Assembly: GCA_948146395.1 (NCBI GenBank) | Contig: OX411558.1 | Location: forward strand, 39,122,116 to 39,186,115 | Length of the DNA stretch: 64,000 nt | Direction: 5' to 3' | Source of the DNA: Fragum whitleyi | Taxonomy: Eukaryota > Mollusca > Bivalvia > Cardiida > Cardiidae | Program-made: the position numbers and the translations under genes | Shown: positions 12,466-23,960 of the stretch, piece after piece | Position numbering within the stretch: the first letter of the stretch is position 1 | Layout: every line of letters starts with the position of its first letter | The notes under the pieces: generated by a model | The model's input: only the letters and a program-made list of their open reading frames with translations | What the model was told of the DNA's origin: nothing | Databases searched by the model: none

Positions 12466-12983
12466 GGGAGAACGGTAGATAAAGTTTGCTGATTTTCAGT
12501 TTGAAACAAATAAGGTCTGCACAGTAGTAAAAAGCACGATACAGTGCCACGTTTACTGATGAAATAATTTCATTTTCGCGTTGATGTGTCCATGAATGAA
12601 GACTGATGGAGGAGGGGTTAGCCTATATACAAAATGTAAAATCCGAGGACGGAGTTCGAGGATTTTACTTTGCGTTTTACTCTTGTGACTTTTGAATGCA
12701 ATAGTCAGAATAGCGAATTAAGGTGTCAATCTTACAATGTTCATTAACATGTAACGATGAAAATTATTGTACACATTTTCTTTAATTTGTGGAATAAAAA
12801 AAATGCCTTTAAAACTGATTTGTAACTGCTATGGTGATTTTATCATGCATCTTTATTACATCTTTTAATTTTTAATGTTAATATTTTTAATTGTTTTTGC
12901 TTGATGAAATGAAAATAAAAGTTATATAAAAGTCTTCATTTTGTTTGTTATTTCGACGTTATGTGTAATACATAATAGCCAGC

Positions 12984-13075
12984 CCTTCGTTCAGGATGAA
13001 ATTCAAAATGATACCCCACTTTGCATGTGCATATACATGTACATGAGCAAAAACGTTCGCAATCCTGAACGCTGG
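12984..13075. repeat. Palindromic MITE copy, GCAAAGCGGGG family
   Basis: Begins 'ttcaggatgaaattc' and ends 'aatcctgaacgc', with the 'accccactttgcatgtg' arm inside. The right GC-rich arm is degraded. Confidence 0.6.
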
Positions 13076-13949
13076 ACAGTTCTACGTATATGGGGCTTTC
13101 TGTAGTAGACGATTCATATATAGACTTTTAGAGTATATTCAAATACATCTTCTTAAGAAGTTTTATGACTTTTTATTCGCCAACAAATCTCCCGTACACG
13201 TGAATTCAAAATTTCGTAAGGTGGGGTCTGGTTGGTCGAGAAGTAGTAACATTTATATCACGGGTTTTGATGGTCAAATAGTTCATAACAAGGGTTTCGA
13301 TTGGACAAGACATATTGACATAATGTCTTGTCCAATTAGAACCATTGTTGTAAAATTCAAATGTTTAAACTGTTTTGGTGCATACGAAAATCAGTTTCAC
13401 AGAAAACAACATTCAAAAAATAACGGCCTGATCATATTTTCTCAAAAATCTACCCTTGCCTTCTATAACGAGTAGAGGTGCGTATTTAGAGCAAGATGAA
13501 AAATCCCGCTAAGATAATCGAGACGTCATAAGAAACGATTTTCAGTGAAGACATTCGACGTCGTCAAGGCTACTCGTTTTAAGCCAATGCAAAACCATTT
13601 TCGTTTCCTCATTAAGATATCTTGAGATTCTAGTCAACCCGCTTAAAAATCTTATTCTAAAAAACGTAACATCTTAAAAATCCTAATAAGATTCTTAAAA
13701 ATCTAAATCTCAGAAACGCACCTAAGCAATCAGAGATATCCTGTATAAAATCACATTCTAAATGACGTCATCATCTATCGGACGTTTTCGAGGAATTCCT
13801 GTAATCAGAGCGCCAAAAAGGTTTTAGCGTACCAAATAATGTAAATGCGAGAAGAAAATTCTGTTACATGATTTTTACTTGAAACAGGCGGATCTTAATC
13901 TCGTCTAAAATGAGAAATTGTCTCATGATCAACAGATCGACAGATCCTA

Positions 13950-14364
13950 CAGTTAACAACATCGTGAAATTGACATGGTGAATGATTTGGGGATGAAATT
14001 GAATGAGTGGGGTTTAGGTGAAATTAGAGGAAGGAAATCCAATATCCCTAATTTTGTTCAGGGTGAACAAAATTAGCGATGTTTATTACCTATCTTTAAT
14101 AAAAAACGCGTACAAGTTCTGTAAATAGCTTCCTATCCCTTCAAGGACTAATCATACGCTTATACTTTCAATTTCGTCAGTGAAATCGCGATTTTTCTCT
14201 GGCTATATTTATTTTGAATGTAGTTGTTGATACTATCTTTTTATTGAATTTTCAGCTTTTTTTTTTAAATGGTTTGAGTGAATGTTTTGAACGAATGAAT
14301 GGAATGCAGAGTGAGGGATATGGTTTGAGTGGAATAATTGTCAATTTCATGATGTTAAGAACTG
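13950..14364. mobile_element. Complete 415-bp MITE with TA target site
   Basis: Starts 'cagttaacaacatcgtgaaa' and ends with the near reverse complement 'aatttcatgatgttaagaac' plus TG, flanked by TA on both sides (13948-13949 and 14365-14366). Length matches the copy at 17823-18240. TA duplication suggests mobilisation by a Tc1/mariner- or PIF-type transposase. It ends 35 bp past the PDE12-like stop codon, so it would form most of that gene's 3' UTR; an AATAAA on the minus strand lies inside it (14208-14213). Confidence 0.8.
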
Positions 14365-14399
14365 TATATATTTTAATGGAAACATAGCCAAACCCTCCC

Positions 14400-14686
14400 T
14401 TATGCCTTTCGGTTCAAAAATCGAAATTCACAAATCTGCGGGAGATGGTCTGATGGTACTTCAGCGTTTGGTAGCGCCGTATTTCTCGTAACAATCGAAT
14501 CATTCAGCTGTGGAACCGCTCTTGTGACCTCTAAAAGGTCAAGGTCGTAAAATATGTAGTCAAGGTGACCTTTAAAAGTCTTTGTTAGACAGGTGTATGG
14601 ACGAACTCCACAAGCGTTTCCGAGATTAAGATCGTGCGAGAAGCGACCTTGCTGTGGAACCCAGTCATCTTCCACACTGAAAGAAT
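14400..14686 (-). CDS. PDE12-like exon 7, terminal
   Basis: The acceptor is 'tttgatttcag', and the reading frame runs to TAA at 14400. It encodes the C-terminal part of the fold, with TKTFKGHLDYIF and ALPNAEVPSDHLPQICEF, and a short basic tail. LDYIF and SDH are the last conserved catalytic and structural motifs of the family. Confidence 0.95.
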
Positions 14687-17600
14687 CTGAAATCAAATGA
14701 AATGTCAAAATGTCACAAGAAACGCCCGTTACACTACTTTATGTTCAATATGAGAAACAACGAGAGGAAATAACTCAAAATTAAAGCTATGTAGAGCTAC
14801 GGTTCATGGGCACTGCACGCAATAATGTGAGGAACATTACTGTCAAGTTTCAAGTCATTCGGATCTAATGTGACAGAGTTGTACTCCGAACAAAGAAGTA
14901 GGGGTTATCGTGGTAGACTTTAAATCTGCTTATATGTTTTGTTGTTTGTTTGTTTTTTTTTTTAGATATTTTCTTGGCATGTAAATGAACTTGTGTTTAC
15001 TGTGTATAACTAGCACTATCTATGATGTAAAAAACACCACCATAGCGCATTTGGTAGCGCATTAATTAGACCCAAATCTTCAATCACGGGGTACCATGGA
15101 TTCAATCCTCTGTGGCAGCATATATATCCTTTCTGACATTTGTCTCCCACCAACGGGTTGATAACCGTTATCCTAAGAGGGTTAGCAGATGGGGGCCAGG
15201 AAAAATGTATTTTTTTTTATGTATTACGGGTGAAAGAAATACTAGAAATTCATTGTAAGGTGCCAAAGAAACCGTGATATGAAGAAATGTGGTTCAAACT
15301 TGCATTTCACCCCACTCAATTAAGCAAGATTATTATATTAACGGTAGTTACTGACTTACTGTAGATGCTTATTTCAAGAACTACTCTTGGATGAACGTGC
15401 AAAGGATATAGGAGATAACCATGTTTTTACCGTACATATACTTTTTCAATTATTTCCCCTAAACAACTTCGTTCGCGACATCCCCATCCAAGGGTTCAGG
15501 GTGCAACCCTTGCGAACGTTGAAGAATTGATCCACTATTTGCGCATAAGTACTTTTTCAAAGTGGGTTATCATTACTTAAAAATTTTGGAAACTTTTTTT
15601 TTAACGCTGGACAAAAACATCTGTATAACAACACCTTAATATGCTATATGATATGTTCACGTGAGTTAAAACTGGACACTCTTTACCTTCGTTTGGCTGA
15701 TCTTGTTTTAAAATATATTTAATCACAGCTTCTTCTGGTCTCGAGTTGAAATCTCCGCAGTATATTAAACTTGCTTCCTGAAATGCAGTATATAACAGTA
15801 TAGATATTTGTAAATGAGCGCGTGCATTACATTTCCAACAATATCTCCCGTGCGTGATGGCGAGACATTGAGCAGCTTGGGCAATCAAACAGTGCATGAA
15901 AAAAATTTCTCCAATTGGGAGCAGACACGGTGTTAGAAAGCGCACAGTGAAGACAATGATTAGACTGTGCGTCTGCACAGGCTGATTGAGTCTGCACATT
16001 GAGCAAATTTGACATTGTTGGAAATACTACGTGTAGCATCAAAGATTAAGCTTCTTCTTACGGAAATATACTAAAACTGAAATTTTGCAGTATTTTGGAC
16101 TTTTTTCAAAGTTGTTTGATATGCAAGTCCCTGTGTGTGAAAAGACCTGATCAATGAATAAGTAAAGTTCATCGAAGAGCTCTGCGATATGAACAAGCGG
16201 TTACTTCGTTCAGAATGAAAATGGTTGCGAGACTGTTTGCAAATAATGCCCCGCTTTGCAGGTGCAACAACGCGCAAAGCCGGATATTATTTCTAATAAT
16301 TTGCAAACGTTTTCTCATCCTTATTGCAGGGCACGATTATATCACGTAAAAAACGTTAAGATTCTTGTTTTTTTTTTTATTTCTATAAATATCCTTAACA
16401 TATTTTAACATGTGTTATTCATCTCTTTATAAAGGGCGAACTACCATTACGCATATATTGCAAGTGCGTTATAGAAAAAATCCTCTTCCAAAAAATGTCG
16501 TTGATGATTAATCATAACAACGAAACTACAGCTTATTCAAGCTGTAGTTACGATGTTTTGATTATTCACAAACGCTCAAATCATAGAAAAGGGGAGCACA
16601 CATAGGACACTTGTCATTTGTCACAGTTCATATTGCCTTTATCCTATATATTATATGTTGGTCGCCTCTGAGTGTGTATAAGTTTGAAAATCCTAGAAAC
16701 GCCTTGTAATGTTTCAATAAGTTTACACAAAGCTGAGGAAAAGGAAAAAATGGCAAATTAAAAAAAAAAAAAAGAGTGGGAATGGGTCGACGAATTTTCC
16801 GAGTAACCCTCGAATCCCCTTTCAGTACCTAGATATGAAAAATGGTCACCAAAATTACAAATTGATAAACTACATCACATTGTTTGCTTATATTTAGTTA
16901 CACGCCATTCAGTTTATTTCAGTCATATCATAACGGTTACGGCACCTACCCATTACTGAAGTAAATTAATCTAAGTTTCTTTTTGTTTATTTGTAAAAAA
17001 TCTTTTCTTTTACTAAAATGAATAGATTTACTTAATTATCCATTTAACAGCACACATACCTTGTATTTCTGTAGAAGATGTTGCAGTAGTCGGATGGTGA
17101 CTAGTACCTGGACAAATCTCACAATCGGCTGGCTTTCATCCCACAATAAGTGAGTATTACACACAACAACTATTCTCCCACTTTCAAGGCACTCCAACAC
17201 AGCTATCTAAAAAGATTATATCTAATTATAGGCCTAATTCAATTCCAATTGCGTACATCGGATTCACAAGCCTCTCAAATAGCAGGATGAAGAGTTGTGC
17301 GACATCATGAAAACAAGATGTGTTTGTGAAACACGAATGCCCTCGAATCGGCATTTTTTAAACTTCGACCTTGACAGATGACATTGACCCTGTCACATGA
17401 CCTTTACCTTAATCTGTAGATGTGCATCATCGAGATATATTATCATACCAATGATTGACTGATTGAATGGGTTATACGCCACTTTCAATTTCTTTCCAGT
17501 TATATCGCAGAGGCTGGAGCTCCTAACAATAGATTCCTGGTATTTCTCTCGACAGTACTACTATTACACCGTTTCCTAGCCTCCAGCTGCTATCGCACTA

Positions 17601-20513
17601 AGGTCTTCGATTATTAACCCAAATATGAGCACTGCATATTGAATATTATTGAAGGAATTTGCATTTTGGTAAAATTTTGTCGACAGAAAAACAGATAGAC
17701 GGACGGACAACGGTAAAACAATTTGTACCGATCCTTAGATGCGGGGGCATAAAAATCAAACACTTACCTTCGAAAAGACACAGATACTCTGCGCAGCAAG
17801 GTTCGTTTTGCCATCCCAATTATAGTTAATAAAATCGTGAAATTGACACCCAGCTCGACCTTAACCATAAAAAGCACGCGCTTAGCGCTCCAACCATTCA
17901 TTTCAAACACTCACTCCGATCTCTCGAAAACGCTCCGAAAAAGTTCAAAAAATTATTCAAGATGATTAACATATCAACCAAATCGGACTAAATAATTGCA
18001 TAATCTAATTAGTTGATATTGAATTTTAAGCGAGTGGTTTGTCCGTGAAGACACAATATCAGAAAAGTACGCAGATTTTATCAAAGGGAGGTAATAAATT
18101 ATCCAATCGAACGAAGTTATCGATATGTTTTGCTGTCCTTGATAATAATTGAAAACTCATACCACACAATCATTCAATTTCATTCGGAAAACATTCCATG
18201 TGAAAGCATTTACCTGGTCAATTTCAAGATGTTCTTGACCTACTATAGCAGTGAATTTTAACCACGATAAACTGTCGACGTGTGGCCAAAAACTCGTAAC
18301 AACAGCCTGAATAAGCTGGAGTTACGAGCTTTTGATCGACCACTAACGATAAGCATCACAGGCAGTCATTGCGTAGCTGGTACCACTTAGGGCTTCTCTT
18401 CGAGAGAAACTGGGTTCAATTCCCGGCGATAGTCCATATCTTTTTCGATTTCAATCGATTGTTAATCGTAAACCCAAGAAGGAAGAGTATCTTAAGATTC
18501 GGAAAACGATGTCGGGGCAGAACTTGCAAGAAAAAAAAACAACAAAAAAACAGGAATACATGTTAAAGTATTCCAGTTCTAGAGATATGACCGAAAAATA
18601 TTTAAAGCGGCGATAAACCCCATTCAAACAAAGAAAATGTTACCTGAACAATATGTGGTTGGGTTTCTATGGCGGATTTCCAAGTTGGGTTCCCATAAGC
18701 CCATTCCTTTACGTCACCACAAAATGTCTCTCCCTCTAGTAAAGCTGTTAAACTATGCCCCTCTTCATTTATTAACCTTCAAAATACGATTGATTGATTG
18801 ATTGTAAGAGGATTTAACGTCGTTTTCAACAGGTGTCCGAATTTGACGAAAGTATCTTTATTTTAATACCACCCTTTTAAAAGGAATCTGTCTAGTTTTT
18901 TTTTATGAAAGACTTCGTATGTTTTATAAGATGCTTCCAAATCAACATCAGTCCTACATTCAGGGTGACAAAACCGCGCATACAGTTTTCCAATTAAACC
19001 CCGCTTTGTGCTTACTCTTGCGTGCAAAGCGGGGTATGATTGGCAAACCGTTTGCATTGTTTTGCCATCCTGAACGCAGACAGCTTATAAAAACAAGGTT
19101 TGTTCGAATTAAATGAAGTCCTGAAGCATGGTTAACGATTCTGGTTGTATTTTCGAATGACTCCAAAGCGTTTCTGAATGGTTTGAGTGAATTTTTTGAA
19201 TGAATTAATTGAGCGTTGAGTGAGCGATTAAGAATGGCTTAGACTGGACTGATAGTCAATTTGAAAATGTAACCAACTGTGCTAAAGCTGTTTCAGGCTT
19301 GGTCAAGTATTTGATCACCCCTGTATATTTTAACCAGGGGCGGAAAATGGAGGTTGAAATTTAAACTCATGCAGAATGCAACCATCGTCAATATTTTGGC
19401 GAAATGACACCCCCCCCCCCCCCCCACCCCAACCCCCACTAACCGGTATTTCAAGTTCAAGATATTCTGCACTGCAATATGGGCTAACCAACTGTACCTG
19501 AATTTTGAATTCCTATAATACAGTGCACAACCCTCCGACAATTCTCCGAGCCTGCCGTTTTTCTTCATGTACATTCCTTCATATCCGACATCCTTAAGTT
19601 CTTTTGTCAGTTTACCATTGAACGTTTTTTCGTCGACTTCTTGCAAACACAGAATGTCACTGTTATAACCTGTCAATAATATAGTATGAGCCTGTGTATG
19701 ATTTGAGCGTTGGTGAATAAAGACCTGCTAAAATGTTGTAGGTAAGGTTCATGAACCTGTACAGAATTGAAGAAGGGCGGTAAAACCTACCTTTCAACTC
19801 TTCTATAAGAATATTCTGACGGTAGCCAAGTTCAAGGTGTTCTGCAGTGCAATATGGGGTGTAATCAGCTATGTCACGGAACGCATAAAGATCTGCTAAA
19901 ATGTTGTAAGTTAGGAATCTGAAACTATACAGAAACCACAGGTTTTCAACAACAAAAAGAAAGAATCAGTAATGAGTGAATAAATGAATGAATGAATGAA
20001 TGAATGGAATGAATGAATGAATGAATGAATGAATGAATGAATGAATGAATGAATGAATGAAAACTGACCGGATGGTTATCACATTACAAGTCAAGTATAA
20101 ATTTACAAGCAAAAAAGTAAGTACACAGTAAAGATTTCGAAATTTCGAAAAGTAGGATTTTGAAATTCATTTTCACAATATTAGTGACCATCCGCAGATA
20201 TATAGGCGTTAGGGAAATACGTAATCGCACTGACGAGCATTCGTTTGTTTTTTTTTTTTTGTGAGAAATCCTGGAGGACAAAGTAAGGGGTCTCCAATGA
20301 TAATTTTATCATTTCAAAATTGATGAATGGTCAAAACATCGTAACTACAGCTTGTATTTTTCGAAAGGGGATTTTTTCCGTTACGCACTTGCGTGATGCG
20401 CGTAATCGTAGCTACGCCCCTTGTAAAAAAAAGAAGTACCTGTTTTTGTCCTCTGTTACCACAGCCGTAAGTTCGTGCAACTCTTCGAAGGGGCCACGTG
20501 TCGTGTTCGCCAT
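14400..20513 (-). CDS. PDE12-like EEP-family nuclease gene, 7 exons
   Basis: Complete minus-strand gene: join of 20440-20513, 19791-19918, 19498-19669, 18644-18776, 17060-17206, 15687-15777, 14400-14686 (1032 nt, 343 residues). All introns are GT-AG and all phases agree. The product is an exonuclease/endonuclease/phosphatase-fold protein closest to PDE12, which in vertebrates removes poly(A) from mitochondrial RNA and degrades 2',5'-oligoadenylate. Visible motifs are TYNILADLY (28-36), CLQEVD with the metal-binding Glu78, CNTHL (Asn186, His188), CGDFNS (Asp227, Asn229), LDYIF (Asp291) and PSDH (Asp328, His329), a full catalytic set. It lacks the roughly 300-residue N-terminal region of vertebrate PDE12, including the mitochondrial presequence, so it is probably cytosolic or nuclear. 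The start ATG at 20513 has an in-frame TAA 15 nt upstream (plus 526-528 of the 20 kb block). It may be a lineage-specific PDE12 paralogue rather than the one-to-one orthologue. Confidence 0.88.
15036..15300 (+). mobile_element. tRNA-derived SINE copy
   Basis: The head has an A-box-like 'tagcgcatttggtagcgc' and a diverged B box 'ggattcaatcc'. It is followed by 'tctcccaccaacgggttgat' and the 'gtgaaagaaatac' body block. It lies in PDE12-like intron 6, antisense to the gene. Confidence 0.75.
15687..15777 (-). CDS. PDE12-like exon 6
   Basis: A 91-nt exon with acceptor 'actgcatttcag' and donor GTAAAG. It encodes EASLIYCGDFNSRPEEAVIK and ends QPNE in phase 1. CGDFNS supplies the catalytic Asp and Asn of the EEP fold. 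Confidence 0.93.
16208..16329. repeat. Palindromic MITE copy, diverged
   Basis: GCAAAGCGGGG-family copy with 'tgccccgctttgcaggtgc' and a degraded right arm. It lies in PDE12-like intron 5. Confidence 0.65.
17060..17206 (-). CDS. PDE12-like exon 5
   Basis: A 147-nt, phase 0-0 exon with acceptor 'tctttttag' and donor GTATGT. It encodes IAVLECLESGRIVVVCNTHL and on to LLQKYK. The NTH motif places the catalytic Asn and His. The usual Y-W-H-P after NTHL in PDE12 is LWDE here, so the Trp is kept and the His-Pro is lost. Confidence 0.93.
17455..17625 (-). mobile_element. tRNA-derived SINE, 3' part
   Basis: Minus-strand tail and body: 'gggttatacgccactttcaa', 'ttatatcgcagaggctgg' and 'tttcctagcctccagctgct'. 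It lies in PDE12-like intron 4. Confidence 0.65.
17823..18240. mobile_element. 418-bp MITE in PDE12-like intron 4
   Basis: Termini 'tagttaataaaatcgtgaaa' and 'tttcaagatgttcttgacc' are inverted repeats of the same family as 13950-14364. TA flanks both sides. Its left end abuts a false exon-like stretch ending in a GTAAGT at 17761-17766. Confidence 0.75.
18366..18640 (+). mobile_element. tRNA-derived SINE copy
   Basis: The head shows an A-box-like 'gcgtagctggtacc' and a B-box-like 'gggttcaattccc'. The tail shows 'tatgaccgaaaaatattt' and 'gcggcgataaaccccattc'. It lies in PDE12-like intron 4, antisense to the gene. Confidence 0.7.
18644..18776 (-). CDS. PDE12-like exon 4
   Basis: A 133-nt exon with acceptor 'gtattttgaag' and donor GTAACA. 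It encodes 44 residues starting LINEEGHSL and ending ETQPHIVQ, which continue directly into IAVLE of exon 5. This segment corresponds to the less conserved insert between the EEP strands in PDE12. A SINE tail abuts the acceptor. Confidence 0.85.
18958..19076. repeat. Palindromic MITE, near complete
   Basis: Runs from 'ttcagggtgacaaaac' to 'ttttgccatcctgaa', with central inverted arms around 'accccgctttg' and 'gcaaagcggggt'. It lies in PDE12-like intron 3. The two frames on opposite strands across it are palindrome artefacts. Confidence 0.85.
19408..19430. repeat. Poly-C tract
   Basis: A run of about 16 C followed by an interrupted CCCC stretch, inside PDE12-like intron 3. Such a homopolymer is prone to sequencing and assembly error. 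Confidence 0.9.
19440..19496 (-). pseudogene. Decayed copy of PDE12-like exon 2, second half
   Basis: The minus strand reads PYCSAEYLELE in the parental frame, aligning with PYCTAEHLELG of exon 2. It begins directly after the exon 3 donor. Together with 19700-19770 it brackets exon 3. Confidence 0.72.
19498..19669 (-). CDS. PDE12-like exon 3
   Basis: Acceptor 'attattgacag', donor GTACAG, 172 nt, phases 1 in and 2 out. It encodes GYNSDILCLQEVD with the catalytic Glu, through the ALYYRNSKF segment. Confidence 0.92.
19700..19770 (-). pseudogene. Decayed copy of PDE12-like exon 2, first half
   Basis: Reads LTYNILAGLYS on the minus strand, closely matching the first codons of exon 2. Flanking intron sequence similar to the parent's acceptor region is also copied. 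After about a dozen codons the similarity fades. Confidence 0.75.
19791..19918 (-). CDS. PDE12-like exon 2
   Basis: Acceptor 'agtttcag', donor GTAGGT, 128 nt. It carries the opening strand of the EEP fold (FLTYNILADLY) and the YTPYC...LELGYRQN segment. Fragments of a decayed copy lie downstream at 19700-19770 and 19440-19496. Confidence 0.92.
19974..20062. repeat. (GAAT)n microsatellite
   Basis: About 20 GAAT units with one interrupting G and a diverged start. It lies in PDE12-like intron 1. Confidence 0.95.
20440..20513 (-). CDS. PDE12-like exon 1
   Basis: Encodes the first 24 residues (MANTTRGPFEELHELTAVVT onward, then EDKN) and ends AG before GTACTT in phase 2. No signal or mitochondrial presequence is visible. 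An in-frame stop lies just upstream, supporting this Met unless an unseen 5' exon splices to the AG directly before it. Confidence 0.75.
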
Positions 20514-20679
20514 CTCATTGTGAAATTAGATGAGATTAACTTGTAACATGAAACATGTTCTGTATAAACTGTATACTGAAAGGAAATGTGTATAGAATCT
20601 ATCTCTGTTTTGTTAATTAGCCTATGGGATCGATTTTTTTTCGTGACAAATATTTGTTATCGGTTGGAAAAATATTTTA

Positions 20680-21130
20680 TAGATCTACTAGATTTAGTAA
20701 CTGAAATAGTATTATACATGCTATATAAAAATCTAGCTATTCTTTTTATATTAATATAATTTAATATTAGTTGTGTTTACCAAGATTCGGCATTCTGATT
20801 GGTCGAAAAATCGGGGTTTTTTGCAATGAAAACAATGTTTTAGAGTACGCAGATATTTTGTAAGCTTCAACAAAAAGTAGTCCCGCAAGAAAAATGCTTA
20901 AAAATCATAGATGAATCTTACATTTTTTGCTTCATGATATTTAATCATAAGTTAGATATGAATATAATATTTGTTAATCTTATGGAGGTATGAAACTAAA
21001 ACCTTATCACACTCATGTATGAAGTCGCTTCGTGTTTACATTCACCGTGATTATATCTTTAGTTTCATGCCTCCATAAATTCAACAAATACTCTCTTCAT
21101 CTCTTAAGAAAATGAAGACGTAAGATGGCA
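20680..21130. repeat. Dispersed repeat, uninterrupted copy
   Basis: Matches 43560-44075 over its length. Shared blocks include 'tattagttgtgt', 'ttttgtaagctt', 'ttgcttcatgatatt', 'tcactcttat' or 'cacactcatgtatgaa', and 'aactctcttcatctctt'. Unlike the other copy it contains no ATGCCCCCG-type insertion, so it shows the empty site. Confidence 0.7.
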
Positions 21131-21850
21131 ACCGTAGTAAGGGCCTTACTGGAGAATGTTGAAATCGACTCATTTTCTCTAATTTCGTCTCGTTTTCTTT
21201 AAGATTGCTTTCTGAAGTTAATGACGTAGAAATTTCGTCATCAATTCAGTATTATATTACAACTTGCTTTAATATCGCAAGTGCCATAATGGCATTACCT
21301 TGTGATAACGCCGGGCAATTCCGACATTTCAGTACTGCAACGACTATGCCTAAAAACGGAAATGTTTGGTTAAATCGAAATATATTGATGTCTTCCAAAG
21401 CTTTCTGGCCGATAGAGCGGACTTCAAAATTTCTACTAAGGGGTTTACTACCTTGAGTAATGACATTTCACTCCGAGGCTCCCTGAAATAAGTCGATTTT
21501 ACCCAAATACAAACAACTTTCAAGGGCGTTACTACCATTACGCACATTACGCAAGTGAGTAATGGAAATAAATCCTGTTACGAAAAATTCCGATGAATGA
21601 TCATAACACCGAAACTACAGCTTATGTATGCTGAAGTTACGATGTTTTTATTGTTCACCAACGCTCAAATAATAGGAAAGGGGAGCAGGCGGAGGGCATT
21701 CATCTGTTGTCGCAGTCCACATATCGCCCTTATCCTATGTTGATAGTCTTCTGAGTGCGTACAATTTTCATAAAACCTAGTTACGCCTATAATTATCCAT
21801 TACATAAACCTACATAAAGCTATTTCTAATCTCATCGAAAGCACCCCTTT

Positions 21851-21958
21851 GTTCAGGATGACAATACGGTGCAAACGGTTGCCCTTTATACCCCCGCCGG
21901 CTTTGCTCACAAGTATACGTGCAAAGCGGGGTTCACTGTTTTATCATCCTGAACGCAG
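21851..21958. repeat. Palindromic MITE copy
   Basis: GCAAAGCGGGG family from 'gttcaggatgacaata' to 'tatcatcctgaac', with both arms recognisable. Confidence 0.75.
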
Positions 21959-22840
21959 GAAAGAAAAAAAATGTAAACTATTTACTATGAATCCTTACCC
22001 GCTTTGTACGGAAAGCACACGTGCTACGTGGGCCAAATTTGCAAATAGTGCAAACGTTTGTAAACGTCCTGCGCCGGCGACAGGACTGATGATCCTCTCA
22101 AAGCGTGTTATTTAAATAAATGCACTTACTATTTCAAAACTAATCTCAAATCCTTTCAACATACATGTATAATAACCAAGTGTGTAATGGTTGTAAAAAA
22201 TCCCTTCAAGTTGAATACACAAGAGTATAGAAAATCCATTTGCATAATTAATGAAAAACTCAAAGCAGACGACTCTTTGAAGCTTTCAAACCTTTTGCAC
22301 CAAATAATAACTGATCATATATGCAAAGTACGTGAAAATACATTTTTTAAATTAATCCATATGGTTTCAAAGACTGTGATCATTTTGAAAAAATAGAATT
22401 AAACATAATGGTTTTAATACGATTTCAAAAATAATAAAAGTTGTAATGATATGGGACCTTACTCCCGGATACCCTATCTATGATTTCCCACTGCCCCAAT
22501 TGAGTTATCTTTCTTTCCTATTAGACTTTGGCGTGCATCACTCCGGGATGATGTGACCGCCGGGCCTTGACCGTGATATGACAAAAGCCCGGAGTTCACC
22601 GAATAATTTGTTTGTATGTGGTTTTACGCTGTTGTTTAAGTTTAACAATCTTTCAGCTACATATATATCGCGGTAACTGGTGTACCTAACAATGGTGTGA
22701 AAGTCATCTTAAGAAATATATCATTGAAGCCGGTAGCGGAGGCAAAATGACACCCTTTCGGGTTAACTTGAAAGAGCTGGAAAACTAGATGCTTGTATAA
22801 TTCATTGAATGGACCTAACTGCTACCCGCCTAGATCTGCC

Positions 22841-22958
22841 GTTCAGGATGACAAAACAGTGCAACTTGTTTACCAATTATACCCCGCTTTGCACGTGCAC
22901 TTGCGTGCAAAGCGGGGTATAAAATGGTAACAGTTAGCACTGTTTTGTCATCCTGAAC
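22841..22958. repeat. Palindromic MITE, best-preserved copy
   Basis: A 118-bp near-perfect inverted repeat. The left arm is 'gttcaggatgacaaaacagt' and the right arm its reverse complement. Inner arms 'accccgctttgcacgtgc' and 'gcgtgcaaagcggggt' sit around a central few bases. This copy best defines the family. Confidence 0.88.
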
Positions 22959-23960
22959 TCAAAAGTTGTGACCCAGTGCATGTACGTATTTATCTAGACG
23001 CAGATCAGTCATACGGATTGGACACGGCAGCGAGCTGTATGCAAAAACCACGGAACCTAAAATATACTTATTTTGAGCCTGGGTCCCTGCAAAAACGCAA
23101 CAGTGCGTACATAACGTCGTAATTGTAAAAAAAGGAGACGGGAGATCAAGAAATGATTAGCCTGAAATCATTATTCAAGCTGTAGTTACGATGGTTTTGA
23201 TTATTCACCAACGCTCAAATAATAGACTAAGGCCGGGGAGTTGACGGAGGCCATTCGTCTTTTGTCACAATACACATATCGCCTTTATCCTATATATTCT
23301 TTTGTTGTTGCCGTTTGAGTGCGAATTAATCATTCAAAATCCGGCTAGATACTGACTCGTAACACCACACCGCCGTTTTCGTAAACTTTGAAAAGGGAGA
23401 GAACAAGAAATGGTTAGAAATGAAATAATGTAGAGTTTGGGTAGTTAAATTTGACCTGTCACGATAAAGAGATGAGATTTTCAGCAAGGGCGTAACTACC
23501 ATTACGCACATTCACGGCGCGGCAAGTGTGTATGATAGAAATCATTCCTCTTTCAAAAAATGGCGTTGATGAATGATCATAATAACATCGAAACTAAAGC
23601 TTATCCAAGATGTAGTTACGATGTTATGATTTTTCACCAACGCTCAACTCATAGACAACTTGGGAGTCAGGCGTCAAATAGGTGAGCGTCAAAAGAAGTT
23701 GGACATACTGTCGTAGTTACGATGTTAGAAAGATGATATCCGGGATATTCAAATTAACAAAGTTTATATGTTATTCTGTACATCACAAGATCAAGTTGTA
23801 TTTTGCACAATGGGTTTTTATATCTGATTCTTCGGTGTAATAGATATTTATGTTATACTTTTTGGTAAAACAAACCCATTTATTAACCAGAAGCATTTTG
23901 GCGGGAATTATTTTAGTATCTTATTTTAAATATAGAAATTGAAACGGCAACAGAGAGGGC

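Noticed and set aside
17767..17831. Possible extra PDE12-like exon ending in a perfect GTAAGT donor on the minus strand
   Set aside because: No AG acceptor precedes the open segment; the upstream side is the terminus of a MITE. Exon 4 joins exon 5 in phase without it, and the encoded residues do not fit the family.
18366..18445. Second possible tRNA gene
   Set aside because: Good B box but poor stems, and it continues into a SINE body and tail.
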